From an uncultured Lachnospiraceae bacterium (GTDB lineage: Bacteria > Bacillota > Clostridia > Lachnospirales > Lachnospiraceae), in NCBI GenBank assembly GCA_910583605.1, contig CAJTXN010000001.1:124001-188000 (forward strand): a DNA stretch of 64,000 nucleotides. Reading direction: 5' to 3'. The position numbers were made by a program, and so were the translations under genes. The notes beneath the pieces were generated by a model. That model worked only from the letters and a program-made list of their open reading frames with translations, searched no databases and was not told the origin of the DNA. Below, one piece after another: positions 17,835 through 25,820 of the stretch; position 1 is the first letter of the stretch, and the number at the start of each line of letters is the position of its first letter.

Positions 17835-18145
17835 TTCTGTCAGAGTTGTTTCAGGTGGTTTGCTATCTTGATTTTGCCAGCCGGACGCAGATGTGGAAAC
17901 CTTCGGGCACAGGTTGCCTCCTCTCCAAAAGCCAGGAAGTTCTAAGTGTTCTGCGGCAGGTGTTCTCAGGCGGACGCTACCGGCGGATATTCGGCATCCT
18001 GCCTCAAATCCGCCTTTGCCTGACCTCGTGTCAGGCAATAGCTGTTTATTTTAAGCAGAACACTAAGAACTTTCAGGCTTTTTCCGAAAGTCGGCAACCT
18101 GTGCCCGAAGGCTTCCACATCTGCTGTTCTCTGCCAAATTTACAG
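17835..18145 (+). repeat. Structured repeat element, copy 1
   Basis: A ~311-base non-coding element. In order it holds TTCTGTCAG (17835), CGGACGCAG (17882), a 32-base outer arm (17887-17918) that pairs with 18093-18124 at all but one position, an inner arm GGAAGTTCTAAGTGTTCTGC (17935-17954) that pairs with 18055-18074, a 62-base core (17955-18016), an 8-bp hairpin TGCCTGAC/GTCAGGCA (18017-18037), and AATTTACAG (18137-18145). It is visibly more GC-rich than its surroundings. The second copy lies tail-to-tail at 18207-18510. Orientation is by convention; which strand is transcribed is unknown. Open frames here are not genes. The family is not one I recognise. Confidence 0.85.
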
Positions 18146-18206
18146 ATTCAGCCATGTTCTTGCCACATGAATTACTCAGACCAAATATAGATTGTTGTGA
18201 TTTGCC

Positions 18207-18510
18207 CTGTAAATTCTGCCAATGCCCAGCAGCTATGCCCGGTGAAATCGGTCTGAATGTGACTACGCAAGATAGATTGGAAGTTCTTAGTGTTCTGCTC
18301 TGATTCCAGCTATCAACTGACATGGACGTCAGTTGAAGGCGGATTTGAGGCAGGATGCCGAATATCCGCCGGTAGCGTCCGCCTGAGAATACCTGCCGCA
18401 GAACACTTAGAACTTCCATCTGTCTGTAGTGGAACATTCAGACCGATTTCACCGGGCATAGCTGCGTCCGATTGCCGAATGACAATCCACCGGCAATAAC
18501 ACTGACAGAA
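18207..18510 (-). repeat. Structured repeat element, copy 2 (inverted)
   Basis: A ~304-base copy of the previous element on the opposite strand. The combined inner arm, core and hairpin boundary (18336-18417) is the reverse complement of 17935-18016 with one difference. Its outer arms (18229-18260 and 18434-18465) form a perfect 32-bp stem whose sequence differs from copy 1 apart from the terminal GCAG/CTGC. Its internal hairpin (18314-18335) has stem CAACTGAC/GTCAGTTG in place of TGCCTGAC/GTCAGGCA. Both inner stems keep the same A-A mismatch. The element ends about 35 bases before the thiM promoter. The 61 bases between the copies (18146-18206) show nothing further. Confidence 0.85.
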
Positions 18511-18545
18511 TAGTCCCATGATTTTGATAAATTATCCTCTAAGAC

Positions 18546-18574
18546 TTGACATTTATTTCGCAATGTATGATAAT
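18546..18574 (+). promoter_or_regulatory. Promoter of the thiamine operon
   Basis: TTGACA (18546-18551), 17 bases, GATAAT (18569-18574). The start near 18581 leads straight into the TPP riboswitch. Confidence 0.82.
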
Positions 18575-18584
18575 AAATAAGATA

Positions 18585-18680
18585 TTTGCAGGGGAACAGA
18601 CCATTTTTATGGAATGTTGAGAAGGTAAAACCTGACCCTTTGAACCTGTCGGTTAACACTGTCGTAGGGAGCAATCATTT
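18585..18680 (+). promoter_or_regulatory. TPP riboswitch (thi box)
   Basis: The leader holds GCAGGGGAAC, GTTGAGAAGGT, the hallmark ACCCTTTGAACCTG and GTCGTAGGGAGCAATC, matching the conserved core of the thiamine pyrophosphate aptamer. A terminator follows and then thiM-thiE-HAD-thiC. Expected action: TPP binding favours termination. Confidence 0.94.
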
Positions 18681-18712
18681 AATATTATCGGATAAGGAAT
18701 AATATATTAGGT

Positions 18713-18737
18713 GAGGCTGTCATTGGCAGCCTCTTTT
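18713..18737 (+). terminator. Riboswitch-controlled terminator before thiM
   Basis: GAGGCTG (18713-18719) pairs with CAGCCTC (18727-18733), followed by TTTT. It lies 33 bases after the TPP aptamer. Confidence 0.82.
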
Positions 18738-18804
18738 CAATATACGACCAGTGATAACGGGGTACCGGTTCCTGATGAAATATAGAAAACGGAGGCAGAT
18801 TGAA

Positions 18805-19632
18805 ATGGTGAAAGAGAATATAAAGCAGCTGTTAGAGGATATAAGGAAAAATGTACCTTTAGTACACAATATAACAAACTATGTAACGGTAAACGATTGT
18901 GCCAATGTGGTGCTGGCAGTAGGAGCTTCTCCGATCATGGCAGATGATATTCTGGAAGCAGCAGAAATTACGGCGATATCACAATCATTAGTGCTCAACA
19001 TAGGAACTTTGAACCAGAGAACCGTAGAATCCATGATAGCGGCGGGGAGAAAAGCCAATGAGCTGGGGATTCCGGTAGTATTTGATCCGGTGGGTGCAGG
19101 AGCATCCGGATTTCGCAATAATACAGTGAAACAGATACTTTCCAATGTAAAAATTGCCATATTGCGGGGGAATCTTTCAGAGATGTCATATATAGCAGGC
19201 CTTCAGGTAAACACAAAGGGAGTGGATTCTGCCGAAGAGGATAATAAAATTGACGGGGTTTCCGTTGCTAAGAAGGTGGCTGAAATCTATGGTTGTGTGG
19301 CGGCGATTACAGGAGCTGTGGATGTGGTGTCAGACGGAACAAGGGTAACAAAGATTTCCAATGGTCATAAGATGCTGTCCAAAGTAACAGGGACAGGCTG
19401 TATGACAACCGCACTGGCAGGCTCTTATGCTGGTGCAGCTAATATAAACGGAAGCAAAGATTATTATTCGGCAGCAATCGGCGGAATTATGACAATGGGA
19501 ATTGCCGGGGAAATGGCATTTGAAACAGCAGGACATATGGGAACCGGAAGTTATCATATAAATATCATCGATGCCGTCAGTATTCTTTCCAATGAAATAA
19601 TAGAAGAGAGGGCAAGAGTAAATGAAGAATAA
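18805..19632 (+). CDS. thiM: Hydroxyethylthiazole kinase
   Basis: Phosphorylates 4-methyl-5-(2-hydroxyethyl)thiazole, the salvage route to the thiazole half of thiamine. The 275-residue ribokinase-like protein has VPLVHNITNYVTVNDCANV at the N-terminus, FDPVGAGAS, AAITGAVDVVSDG and the catalytic VTGTGCMTTALAGSY. ATG at 18805 is preceded by GGAGG; an ATG at 18751 lacks a ribosome site. Its end overlaps the start of thiE by 11 bases. It is the first gene under the TPP riboswitch. Confidence 0.95.
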   Translation: MVKENIKQLLEDIRKNVPLVHNITNYVTVNDCANVVLAVGASPIMADDILEAAEITAISQSLVLNIGTLNQRTVESMIAAGRKANELGIPVVFDPVGAGASGFRNNTVKQILSNVKIAILRGNLSEMSYIAGLQVNTKGVDSAEEDNKIDGVSVAKKVAEIYGCVAAITGAVDVVSDGTRVTKISNGHKMLSKVTGTGCMTTALAGSYAGAANINGSKDYYSAAIGGIMTMGIAGEMAFETAGHMGTGSYHINIIDAVSILSNEIIEERARVNEE

Positions 19633-20248
19633 AATTGATTATACCCTGTATCTCTGTACCGACCGGGATTTAATGAGTACCGATACCATTGAAGAGTCCG
19701 TGGAACAGGCCGTAAAAGGCGGATGTACCGTAGTACAGCTTCGGGAGAAGAATTGCAGTTCCAAGGAGTTTTATGAGCTGGCGGTCCGGGTGAAGGAAAT
19801 AACCGACAGATATCATGTGCCCCTGATCATTAATGATCGTGTAGATATTGCATTGGCCGTGGATGCTGCCGGAGTACATATCGGACAGTCGGATCTGCCG
19901 GCGTCCGTGGTTCGGAATATCATAGGTAAAGATAAAATTCTCGGTGTATCGGTAGCGAGACAGGAGGAAGCATTAAAAGCCGTAGAAGACGGGGCGGATT
20001 ATCTGGGTGTCGGCGCCATGTTTGCTACAAATACCAAAACGGATGCCAGACCGGTTACCATGGAAGAATTAAAAGGAATACGGGCCGCAGTGAGCATACC
20101 GATTGTTGTCATTGGAGGAATTAATATGAATACACTGGAGCGGTTTAAAGGAACGGGAATTGACGGACTGGCAGTGGTATCAGCAATCATAGCGGAAAAA
20201 GACATTGAAGCGGCTGCAAGAAATATGTATCAGGCATTCCTGGCATGA
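19622..20248 (+). CDS. thiE: Thiamine phosphate synthase
   Basis: Joins hydroxymethylpyrimidine diphosphate and thiazole phosphate to form thiamine phosphate. The 208-residue TIM barrel has VVQLREKNCSSKEF, LIINDRVDIALAVDAAGVHIGQSDLP, YLGVGAMFATNTKTDA (phosphate-binding loop) and IPIVVIGGIN. It overlaps thiM by 11 bases, so the two are translationally coupled. Confidence 0.96.
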   Translation: MKNKIDYTLYLCTDRDLMSTDTIEESVEQAVKGGCTVVQLREKNCSSKEFYELAVRVKEITDRYHVPLIINDRVDIALAVDAAGVHIGQSDLPASVVRNIIGKDKILGVSVARQEEALKAVEDGADYLGVGAMFATNTKTDARPVTMEELKGIRAAVSIPIVVIGGINMNTLERFKGTGIDGLAVVSAIIAEKDIEAAARNMYQAFLA

Positions 20249-20291
20249 ATATATATGAGATAATGAAGAAAAAGTAAAAAATGAGGTAAAT

Positions 20292-20948
20292 ATGGAACAA
20301 ACTATATACAGAGGAGCAATTTTTGATTTAGACGGAACATTGGTGGATTCCATGGGAGTCTGGAGACAGATTGATGTGGATTTTTTAGGAAAGAGAGGGC
20401 TCTCCGTGCCGCCGGATTATCTGGATGCCATTACTCCTATGGGATTTGAGGCGGCTGCAGACTATACAATAGAACGGTTTGGATTTCCGGAAAACAGAGA
20501 GGAAATTATCCGGGAGTGGTATGATATGGCTATTTATGCCTATGCCAACACAGTTCCATTAAAAAAAGGTGCCATGGAATATCTTCAAATGCTGAAAGAG
20601 CAGAATATAAAAATGGCAGTGGCAACCGCATCGGATAAACAACTGGTAATACCGGCACTGACCAATAATGGTGTAATTGATATGTTTGACAATATAACAA
20701 CGGTTCGGGAAGTATCCCGCGGAAAAGGTTTTCCGGATGTATATGATAAAGCGGCGGAACGAATGGGCATTCATCCGACGGAATGTATTGTGTTTGAAGA
20801 TATACTGGCCGGAATTCAGGGAGCCCGTATGGGAGGATACCGTGCGGTAGCCATATATGATGAACACTCCGTGGATCCGGCAGAAATCATAAAAGAAAAC
20901 GCAGATGCCTATATCATGGATTTCATGGGATGTACGTTTCCGTTGTAG
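20292..20948 (+). CDS. HAD-superfamily phosphatase in the thiamine operon
   Basis: A 218-residue HAD hydrolase of the beta-phosphoglucomutase-like subgroup. Motif I is FDLDGTLVDS, motif II is in VATASDK, and motif IV is FEDILAGIQGARMGG, so all catalytic residues are present. It lies between thiE and thiC and presumably shares the TPP-controlled transcript. It could dephosphorylate thiamine phosphate or a pyrimidine intermediate, or be a general phosphatase; the sequence does not say. After it, CCGGACAGG (20981) and CCTGTCCGG (21002) form a hairpin without a T-run, so read-through to thiC is likely. Confidence 0.85.
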   Translation: MEQTIYRGAIFDLDGTLVDSMGVWRQIDVDFLGKRGLSVPPDYLDAITPMGFEAAADYTIERFGFPENREEIIREWYDMAIYAYANTVPLKKGAMEYLQMLKEQNIKMAVATASDKQLVIPALTNNGVIDMFDNITTVREVSRGKGFPDVYDKAAERMGIHPTECIVFEDILAGIQGARMGGYRAVAIYDEHSVDPAEIIKENADAYIMDFMGCTFPL

Positions 20949-21060
20949 CAGTATGCCGGCAGGCCGGATGGAATACAAAGCCGGACAGGACGTAGGATCT
21001 GCCTGTCCGGAATTTGGAAAAATTTTATAAAATGGATAAAAGCAGGAAAGGATTTTAATT

Positions 21061-22374
21061 ATGAGAGACTATCATACACAGATGGAAGCTGCCAGAAAAC
21101 AGATAATTACTCCGGAGATGGAAACTGTAGCAGCAAAAGAAAATATGAATGTGGAGAAATTAAGAGAACTGGTGGCGCTGGGACAAGTTGCTATTCCGGC
21201 TAATATCAATCATACATCCCTTTCACCGGAAGGAATCGGAAAAGGTTTAAAAACCAAGATTAATGTTAATCTTGGAATATCCGGGGATAAAAAAGATTAT
21301 GAGATGGAAATGGAAAAAGTCAGAATGGCAGTTGATTTTGGCTGTGAAGCCATCATGGATTTAAGTAATTACGGTAAAACCAATACGTTTCGGGAGGAAC
21401 TGATAAGAGTGTCACCGGCAATGATCGGTACCGTTCCAATGTATGATGCCATCGGATATCTGGAAAAAGATTTACTGGAGATAACGGCACAGGATTTTCT
21501 GAAGGTAGTAGAAGCTCATGCCAGAGAAGGCGTGGATTTCCAAACGATTCATGCAGGTATTAATAAACGGGCCGTAGAGGCCTTTAAACGGGAAGGCAGA
21601 CTGATGAATATCGTGTCCAGAGGCGGTTCCCTGCTTTTTGCATGGATGGAAATGACAGGAAATGAAAATCCGTTTTATGAATATTATGATGAAGTATTGG
21701 AAATATTTAGAAAATATGATGTAACCATTAGTCTGGGTGATGCATTGCGTCCGGGATGTATTCAGGACAGCACCGATGCCGGACAGATTGCCGAACTCAT
21801 CGAGCTGGGAAATCTGACAAAACGGGCATGGGAAAAAGATGTGCAGGTTATGGTTGAAGGGCCGGGACACATGGCAATGAATGAAATTGCTGCAAATATG
21901 GCGATTCAGAAGCGAATCTGTCATGAAGCGCCGTTTTATGTTCTGGGACCGCTGGTAACGGATATTGCACCGGGATATGACCATATTACGTCGGCGATCG
22001 GAGGCGCCATAGCGGCTGCTAACGGTGCGGATTTTCTGTGTTATGTAACTCCGGCGGAGCATTTGAGATTGCCGGATGTCAATGATGTGCGGGAAGGAAT
22101 TGTTGCATCAAAGATAGCTGCCCATGCCGCTGATATTGCCAAAGGGATTCAGGGAGCCAGAGAGATTGATAATAAAATGAGCGCAGCAAGACACAGACTG
22201 GACTGGGATGAAATGTTCCGGTATGCCATTGACGGAGAAAAGGCGAAAAGATATTATGACAGCGTACCGTTGGAAGAACGGCATACCTGTTCCATGTGCG
22301 GTAAAATGTGTGCTGTCCGGACGACCAATAAAATACTGGCAGGAGAAAAGGTTGAATTCTGTTCGGAAAAATAG
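21061..22374 (+). CDS. thiC: Phosphomethylpyrimidine synthase
   Basis: A radical SAM enzyme that rearranges aminoimidazole ribotide to hydroxymethylpyrimidine phosphate. At 437 residues it is the short form lacking the N-terminal domain of proteobacterial ThiC. Conserved parts include FQTIHAGIN, SRGGSLLFAWM, SLGDALRPGC, VMVEGPGHM, GPLVTDIAPGYDHI and CYVTPAEHL. The C-terminal cluster motif is CSMCGKMC (CX2CX3C), rather than the CX2CX4C of the long form. It is the last gene of the thiamine operon, after AGGAAAGGA. Confidence 0.96.
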   Translation: MRDYHTQMEAARKQIITPEMETVAAKENMNVEKLRELVALGQVAIPANINHTSLSPEGIGKGLKTKINVNLGISGDKKDYEMEMEKVRMAVDFGCEAIMDLSNYGKTNTFREELIRVSPAMIGTVPMYDAIGYLEKDLLEITAQDFLKVVEAHAREGVDFQTIHAGINKRAVEAFKREGRLMNIVSRGGSLLFAWMEMTGNENPFYEYYDEVLEIFRKYDVTISLGDALRPGCIQDSTDAGQIAELIELGNLTKRAWEKDVQVMVEGPGHMAMNEIAANMAIQKRICHEAPFYVLGPLVTDIAPGYDHITSAIGGAIAAANGADFLCYVTPAEHLRLPDVNDVREGIVASKIAAHAADIAKGIQGAREIDNKMSAARHRLDWDEMFRYAIDGEKAKRYYDSVPLEERHTCSMCGKMCAVRTTNKILAGEKVEFCSEK

Positions 22375-22421
22375 CAGATGATTGCGAAACAGATCAATAA
22401 ATAATGAAAGGAAAGGCAGTA

Positions 22422-23846
22422 ATGAACAAGATTTTAAAAGAGATTTCAAAGGGAATGAATCTTGAAAAAAATCTTCCGGTTTATGGAAAATATCTGGCAG
22501 ATTTATATAATGGAAGTGCAGCTGTTGAGTTAGCGCTGGATTATTATACCTATTATGAAATGCTGGAAGACAGAGGTAAAAAAGATGAAAATCTGCAGCG
22601 TTATGCAGAAGTTATCTCTGAAATTATTGAGAATGTGATCATACCGAAACAGACGGAAACGGAACGGAACAAAGCAATCACGGAAATTGAAGGGGTTCGA
22701 AATGAAATCTATCAGAAGGTGGACGGGCTGGCGGCTTATGCAGATATTTTTTCCAGATATGAATATGTGTCTAACAGATGTGAATACTTATTTAAAGATA
22801 CAGATTTAGACAGTAATTATTCTGATGAAGATTTTACCAGACAAATTATGCAGTATATTTTCTCGGATGAAGATAATACGGTCATTAACGGCAAGATTAG
22901 TGAAATCGTTGCTGAAATTCCGTTAAGAATGACAAAATCAAAGTTTTTCCAGCTTTTAAGCGAGGGTCTGACCGTTTATAAACAGACAGACCGGCAGACC
23001 GTGGATGATTTTGTTTATGTGCTGAAATCTTCTTCCATGCTGATACTGCCGGAGCAGATTGAAGATTTTCAGGATTTATATGAAATTTACCTGTATGCAA
23101 AAAATATGAATTATGATACAATTACAGAATCGCAGTTCTGCGAACTGGAGAAGAAATTAAAGTATGCAGCGGATTTTATAGATGAAGAAACCGGTTTATA
23201 TATGATGCTGCAGGGTATTGTAAATAAAATTTATGCAATGCTGAATTGTATGCCCTATGTTTCTTATGAACAGGAGAATGTTGCCTGCTGTATCCGGATT
23301 TTACGGGAAGTGAATGAAGCGTTTCAAGGCGGAGAATACAAAACACTGTCCGATAATATTACAGCATCCCTTGGAGCTTTGGAAGGTATACCGGAAGGCC
23401 TGTATTCTAAAATTTCATCGGTGGAATACGTACTGGATACAGTGAAAGAACAGTATATGGAAACGGTATCAGGCATAAAAGCGGAAGAATTTTTCCGGGA
23501 ACTTTATCTTACCCGGTATCTGCTGTCGGACAGCCTGTTCATCGATTTATCGGCGGTCCGGGAAAGTTTTGAACAGACGGACGGTGAATCGGAGTCCTTT
23601 GATATCAGACTTTATGTGGAACAAAAGCGGGAGGAGCTGGTAGGAGAACTGACACGGTTTTTCAGCGAGAACCAGAAAATTGTAAATCGTTCGGTTATGG
23701 CACTGATATTGTCACGGTTACCGGTATTTTTTAATAATATTACGGAAATTCAGGATTATGTTTATTATTCGGTTTCCAATTGTACCAATAAGGCAGAAAA
23801 GGCGGCAGTAATTGAAATTATTAAATGTATCATAAATGAGATTTGA
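22422..23846 (+). CDS. Conserved hypothetical protein, all-helical, 474 residues
   Basis: I do not recognise a named domain. The protein is rich in Glu, Tyr, Leu and Lys, has no signal peptide or membrane segment, and looks almost wholly alpha-helical. Short segments such as YGKYLADLYNGSAAVELALDYYTYYEML suggest helical repeats. ATG at 22422 follows AAAGGAAAGG; an upstream ATG at 22404 would place that site inside the gene. It is followed ten bases later by another unknown gene, then a DUF2953 gene and gerW, so the four may be one unit. It lies just after thiC with no clear terminator, but a role in thiamine synthesis is not implied. Confidence 0.7.
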   Translation: MNKILKEISKGMNLEKNLPVYGKYLADLYNGSAAVELALDYYTYYEMLEDRGKKDENLQRYAEVISEIIENVIIPKQTETERNKAITEIEGVRNEIYQKVDGLAAYADIFSRYEYVSNRCEYLFKDTDLDSNYSDEDFTRQIMQYIFSDEDNTVINGKISEIVAEIPLRMTKSKFFQLLSEGLTVYKQTDRQTVDDFVYVLKSSSMLILPEQIEDFQDLYEIYLYAKNMNYDTITESQFCELEKKLKYAADFIDEETGLYMMLQGIVNKIYAMLNCMPYVSYEQENVACCIRILREVNEAFQGGEYKTLSDNITASLGALEGIPEGLYSKISSVEYVLDTVKEQYMETVSGIKAEEFFRELYLTRYLLSDSLFIDLSAVRESFEQTDGESESFDIRLYVEQKREELVGELTRFFSENQKIVNRSVMALILSRLPVFFNNITEIQDYVYYSVSNCTNKAEKAAVIEIIKCIINEI

Positions 23847-23856
23847 GGTTGTTTGA

Positions 23857-24168
23857 ATGAAATGGTATAATAATCTTTATGTAGGCTGCCAGGCCGGCCG
23901 ACGCAGGCATAAAATCATAAAAAAAGCAATTCGGAACAAACCGCAGCTTGGTGTTTATTTTATTACCCTTCCTGTCAATGAGAATAATTCTTTGGAAATT
24001 TATCCATCCTATGTCTTATTACAAAAACATTACCAAAAGAGCAATATGTTCGTTGTGGGCATTGGGGAAGGCAGAGAGGAAGCTTTGGAAGTTATGGAGC
24101 AGATTATTATGGACTGTTATAATAAGACCGGGCAGTTTCTTGTCAGAAAGATGATTGAAAAAGAATAA
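23857..24168 (+). CDS. Conserved hypothetical protein, 103 residues
   Basis: A small basic, probably soluble protein (MKWYNNLYVGCQAGRRRHKIIKKAIRNK at the start) with an alternating strand/helix pattern and the segment MFVVGIGEGREEALEVMEQII. It has no membrane segment. GAGGTTG in front of the ATG gives a fair ribosome site. It sits between the 474-residue unknown gene and the DUF2953 gene. I cannot assign a function. Confidence 0.65.
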   Translation: MKWYNNLYVGCQAGRRRHKIIKKAIRNKPQLGVYFITLPVNENNSLEIYPSYVLLQKHYQKSNMFVVGIGEGREEALEVMEQIIMDCYNKTGQFLVRKMIEKE

Positions 24169-24190
24169 CATGAAGTAAGGAAGAGAGAGC

Positions 24191-25189
24191 ATGCTACATA
24201 TAGTGCTGACAATTTTAAAAATATTAGGAATCATTCTTCTTGCCCTGCTCAGTCTGGTGTTAGTGCTGGTTTTGTGTGTACTGTTTGTGCCTGTCCGCTA
24301 TTCTGCCAGGATTGATTATCACGGCAAACTTACGGTTGATGCCAGAGTTTCTTTTTTGTTTCGATTGCTCAGCTTCCGTTTTCAGAAAAATACCCGGATG
24401 ACCATGACATTCCGCATATTCGGAATCAATACCCACTGGCTGGATGATGAAACCGATGAGCGAAGTCTGAAAGGCCGGAAGAGACAGTTGAAACAGATGG
24501 AAAAAGAGACAGAGATGTTTGAACGGCTGTCGGAGGAAATTCATAAGAAACAGTATGGGAAACACTCCGAATCAGAGGAACCATTTCAAGCGCTGCAAAA
24601 GCTGGAAGAACAGAGAGATGCATTTGCAGGTCAGAAGATAGACCGGCAGAAGAAGGAACAATCGCAAAAAACAAATCAGAACCCGGAAGCATCTGAAAAT
24701 CAAACAGATGATGCAGAGAAAACATCCGTGATTGACAGAATAAAAAAGTTTTTTTCTTCCATACGATTGAAAATTAAATATATTTTTAGACGTTTTTGTG
24801 ATACAATAAAAAATATATACGGAAAAATTAAACGGCTGAATGAGTTTCTGCAGGATGAAACAACCCGGCAGGCTTTCAGGGTTGTGAAAAGAGAAGCCAT
24901 CCGGCTTTTGAAGCATATTCGGCCCCGCAAGATTAAAGGATATCTGCATTTTGGTTTTGACAGTCCGTGTAATACGGGTAAATTATATGGATTTATTTGT
25001 ATGTTTTACACGGTTTTACCAAAGAACTTTTTATTGCATGCTGATTTTGAACAGAAAGTTCTGGAAGGTGATTTGTTAATCAAAGGCAGAATTCAGATTT
25101 ATTATTTGTTAATAATAGCATTAAGACTATATCGAAATGATTATCTGAAACAGGTTATGGAAAAAAGGAGGACATATGGCAGAGAATAA
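24191..25189 (+). CDS. DUF2953 domain protein (YtfI-like)
   Basis: A 332-residue protein with one N-terminal membrane segment (about residues 8-36), then the DUF2953 start FVPVRYSARIDYHGKLTVDARVSFL-like strand region. A long charged linker (about residues 95-185, Glu/Lys/Gln-rich) and a C-terminal part (YLHFGFDSPCNTGKLYGF) complete the domain. In Bacillus the equivalent ytfI is the neighbour of ytfJ, as here. Its end overlaps gerW by 14 bases, so they are coupled. The molecular role is unknown; a link to sporulation is inferred from the neighbour. Confidence 0.8.
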   Translation: MLHIVLTILKILGIILLALLSLVLVLVLCVLFVPVRYSARIDYHGKLTVDARVSFLFRLLSFRFQKNTRMTMTFRIFGINTHWLDDETDERSLKGRKRQLKQMEKETEMFERLSEEIHKKQYGKHSESEEPFQALQKLEEQRDAFAGQKIDRQKKEQSQKTNQNPEASENQTDDAEKTSVIDRIKKFFSSIRLKIKYIFRRFCDTIKNIYGKIKRLNEFLQDETTRQAFRVVKREAIRLLKHIRPRKIKGYLHFGFDSPCNTGKLYGFICMFYTVLPKNFLLHADFEQKVLEGDLLIKGRIQIYYLLIIALRLYRNDYLKQVMEKRRTYGRE

Positions 25190-25577
25190 AAATGCTTTTG
25201 ACAGCACAGTAGAATCATTGTTTAAGGGAATGGAAAATTTCATTACAACAAAAACCGTTGTAGGAGATGCCATCAATATTGACGGAACTATTATTTTACC
25301 GTTGGTGGATGTATCCTTTGGCGTTGGAGCCGGAGCGGCATATAACGACCAGAAGAATAACGGCGGCGGCGGAATGGGTGGTAAAATGTCACCAAGTGCC
25401 GTACTGGTGATTAAAGACGGAGTTCCAAAGCTAGTAAATATTAAAGAACAGGACGGACTGACCAAGATTCTTGATATGGTACCGGACTTTATTGAGAGAT
25501 TTACCAATAAAGATGCGGATACTAAGGATGATACGGTTGAAGTTGATGATATTGTGATTAAAACGGAAAATAAATAA
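25176..25577 (+). CDS. gerW: GerW family sporulation protein (YtfJ)
   Basis: A 133-residue YtfJ/GerW protein, in Bacillus a spore protein required for normal germination. The family signature is clear: LFKGMENFITTKTVVGDAI, TIILPLVDVSFGVGAGA, a Gly-rich stretch GGGGMGGKMSPSAVLVI and GVPKLVNIKEQD. It begins within the end of the DUF2953 gene after GGAGG. Its presence supports a spore-forming lineage, although related genes also remain in non-sporulating clostridia. Confidence 0.9.
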   Translation: MAENKNAFDSTVESLFKGMENFITTKTVVGDAINIDGTIILPLVDVSFGVGAGAAYNDQKNNGGGGMGGKMSPSAVLVIKDGVPKLVNIKEQDGLTKILDMVPDFIERFTNKDADTKDDTVEVDDIVIKTENK

Positions 25578-25610
25578 TAATGTTAAATCCGCATTTACTG
25601 GCATATGATA

Positions 25611-25635
25611 TACAAATACCTTTAAAGGATTTGTA
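25611..25635 (+). promoter_or_regulatory. Hairpin covering the ribosome site of the 45-residue protein
   Basis: TACAAAT with CCTTT (25611-25623) pairs with AAAGGATTTGTA (25624-25635), with one bulged A. The right arm contains the AAAGGA ribosome site of the gene at 25638. An outer stem, AAATCCGCA (25585) with TGCGGATTT (25650), can enclose the start codon too. Confidence 0.5.
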
Positions 25636-25637
25636 GT

Positions 25638-25775
25638 ATGCGTAGAATCTGCGGATTTATATTATTCTGGATAGCAGTAGGAATGGCGATTGGATTATAT
25701 CTCGGCTTATGTTTCTGGTCTGTATTTATAATATTTTTATGCATTATCATAGGATACAATCTGTTTTGCAATTAA
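25638..25775 (+). CDS. 45-residue membrane protein
   Basis: A very small protein made of a short basic start (MRRICG) and two hydrophobic segments (about residues 6-26 and 28-42) ending GYNLFCN. AAAGGA lies eight bases before the ATG. Similar tiny two-pass proteins with the ending GYNLFC are, from memory, common in Lachnospiraceae and other clostridia, so I regard it as real although short. It lies between gerW and metF. Function unknown. Confidence 0.65.
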   Translation: MRRICGFILFWIAVGMAIGLYLGLCFWSVFIIFLCIIIGYNLFCN

Positions 25776-25820
25776 GCGAGAGATAAGCGCCAAAAGAATA
25801 CGGGATGAAAGGAAATTAAA

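Noticed and set aside
17613..18519. Several open frames of 60-140 codons on both strands between the amidase and thiM
   Set aside because: They follow the inverted structured repeats. Their similarity to each other comes from the repeat, and none has a ribosome site.
25776..25820. SAM riboswitch before metF
   Set aside because: The gap is too short for the aptamer and no S-box sequence is present; the same holds for the 53-base gap before metA.
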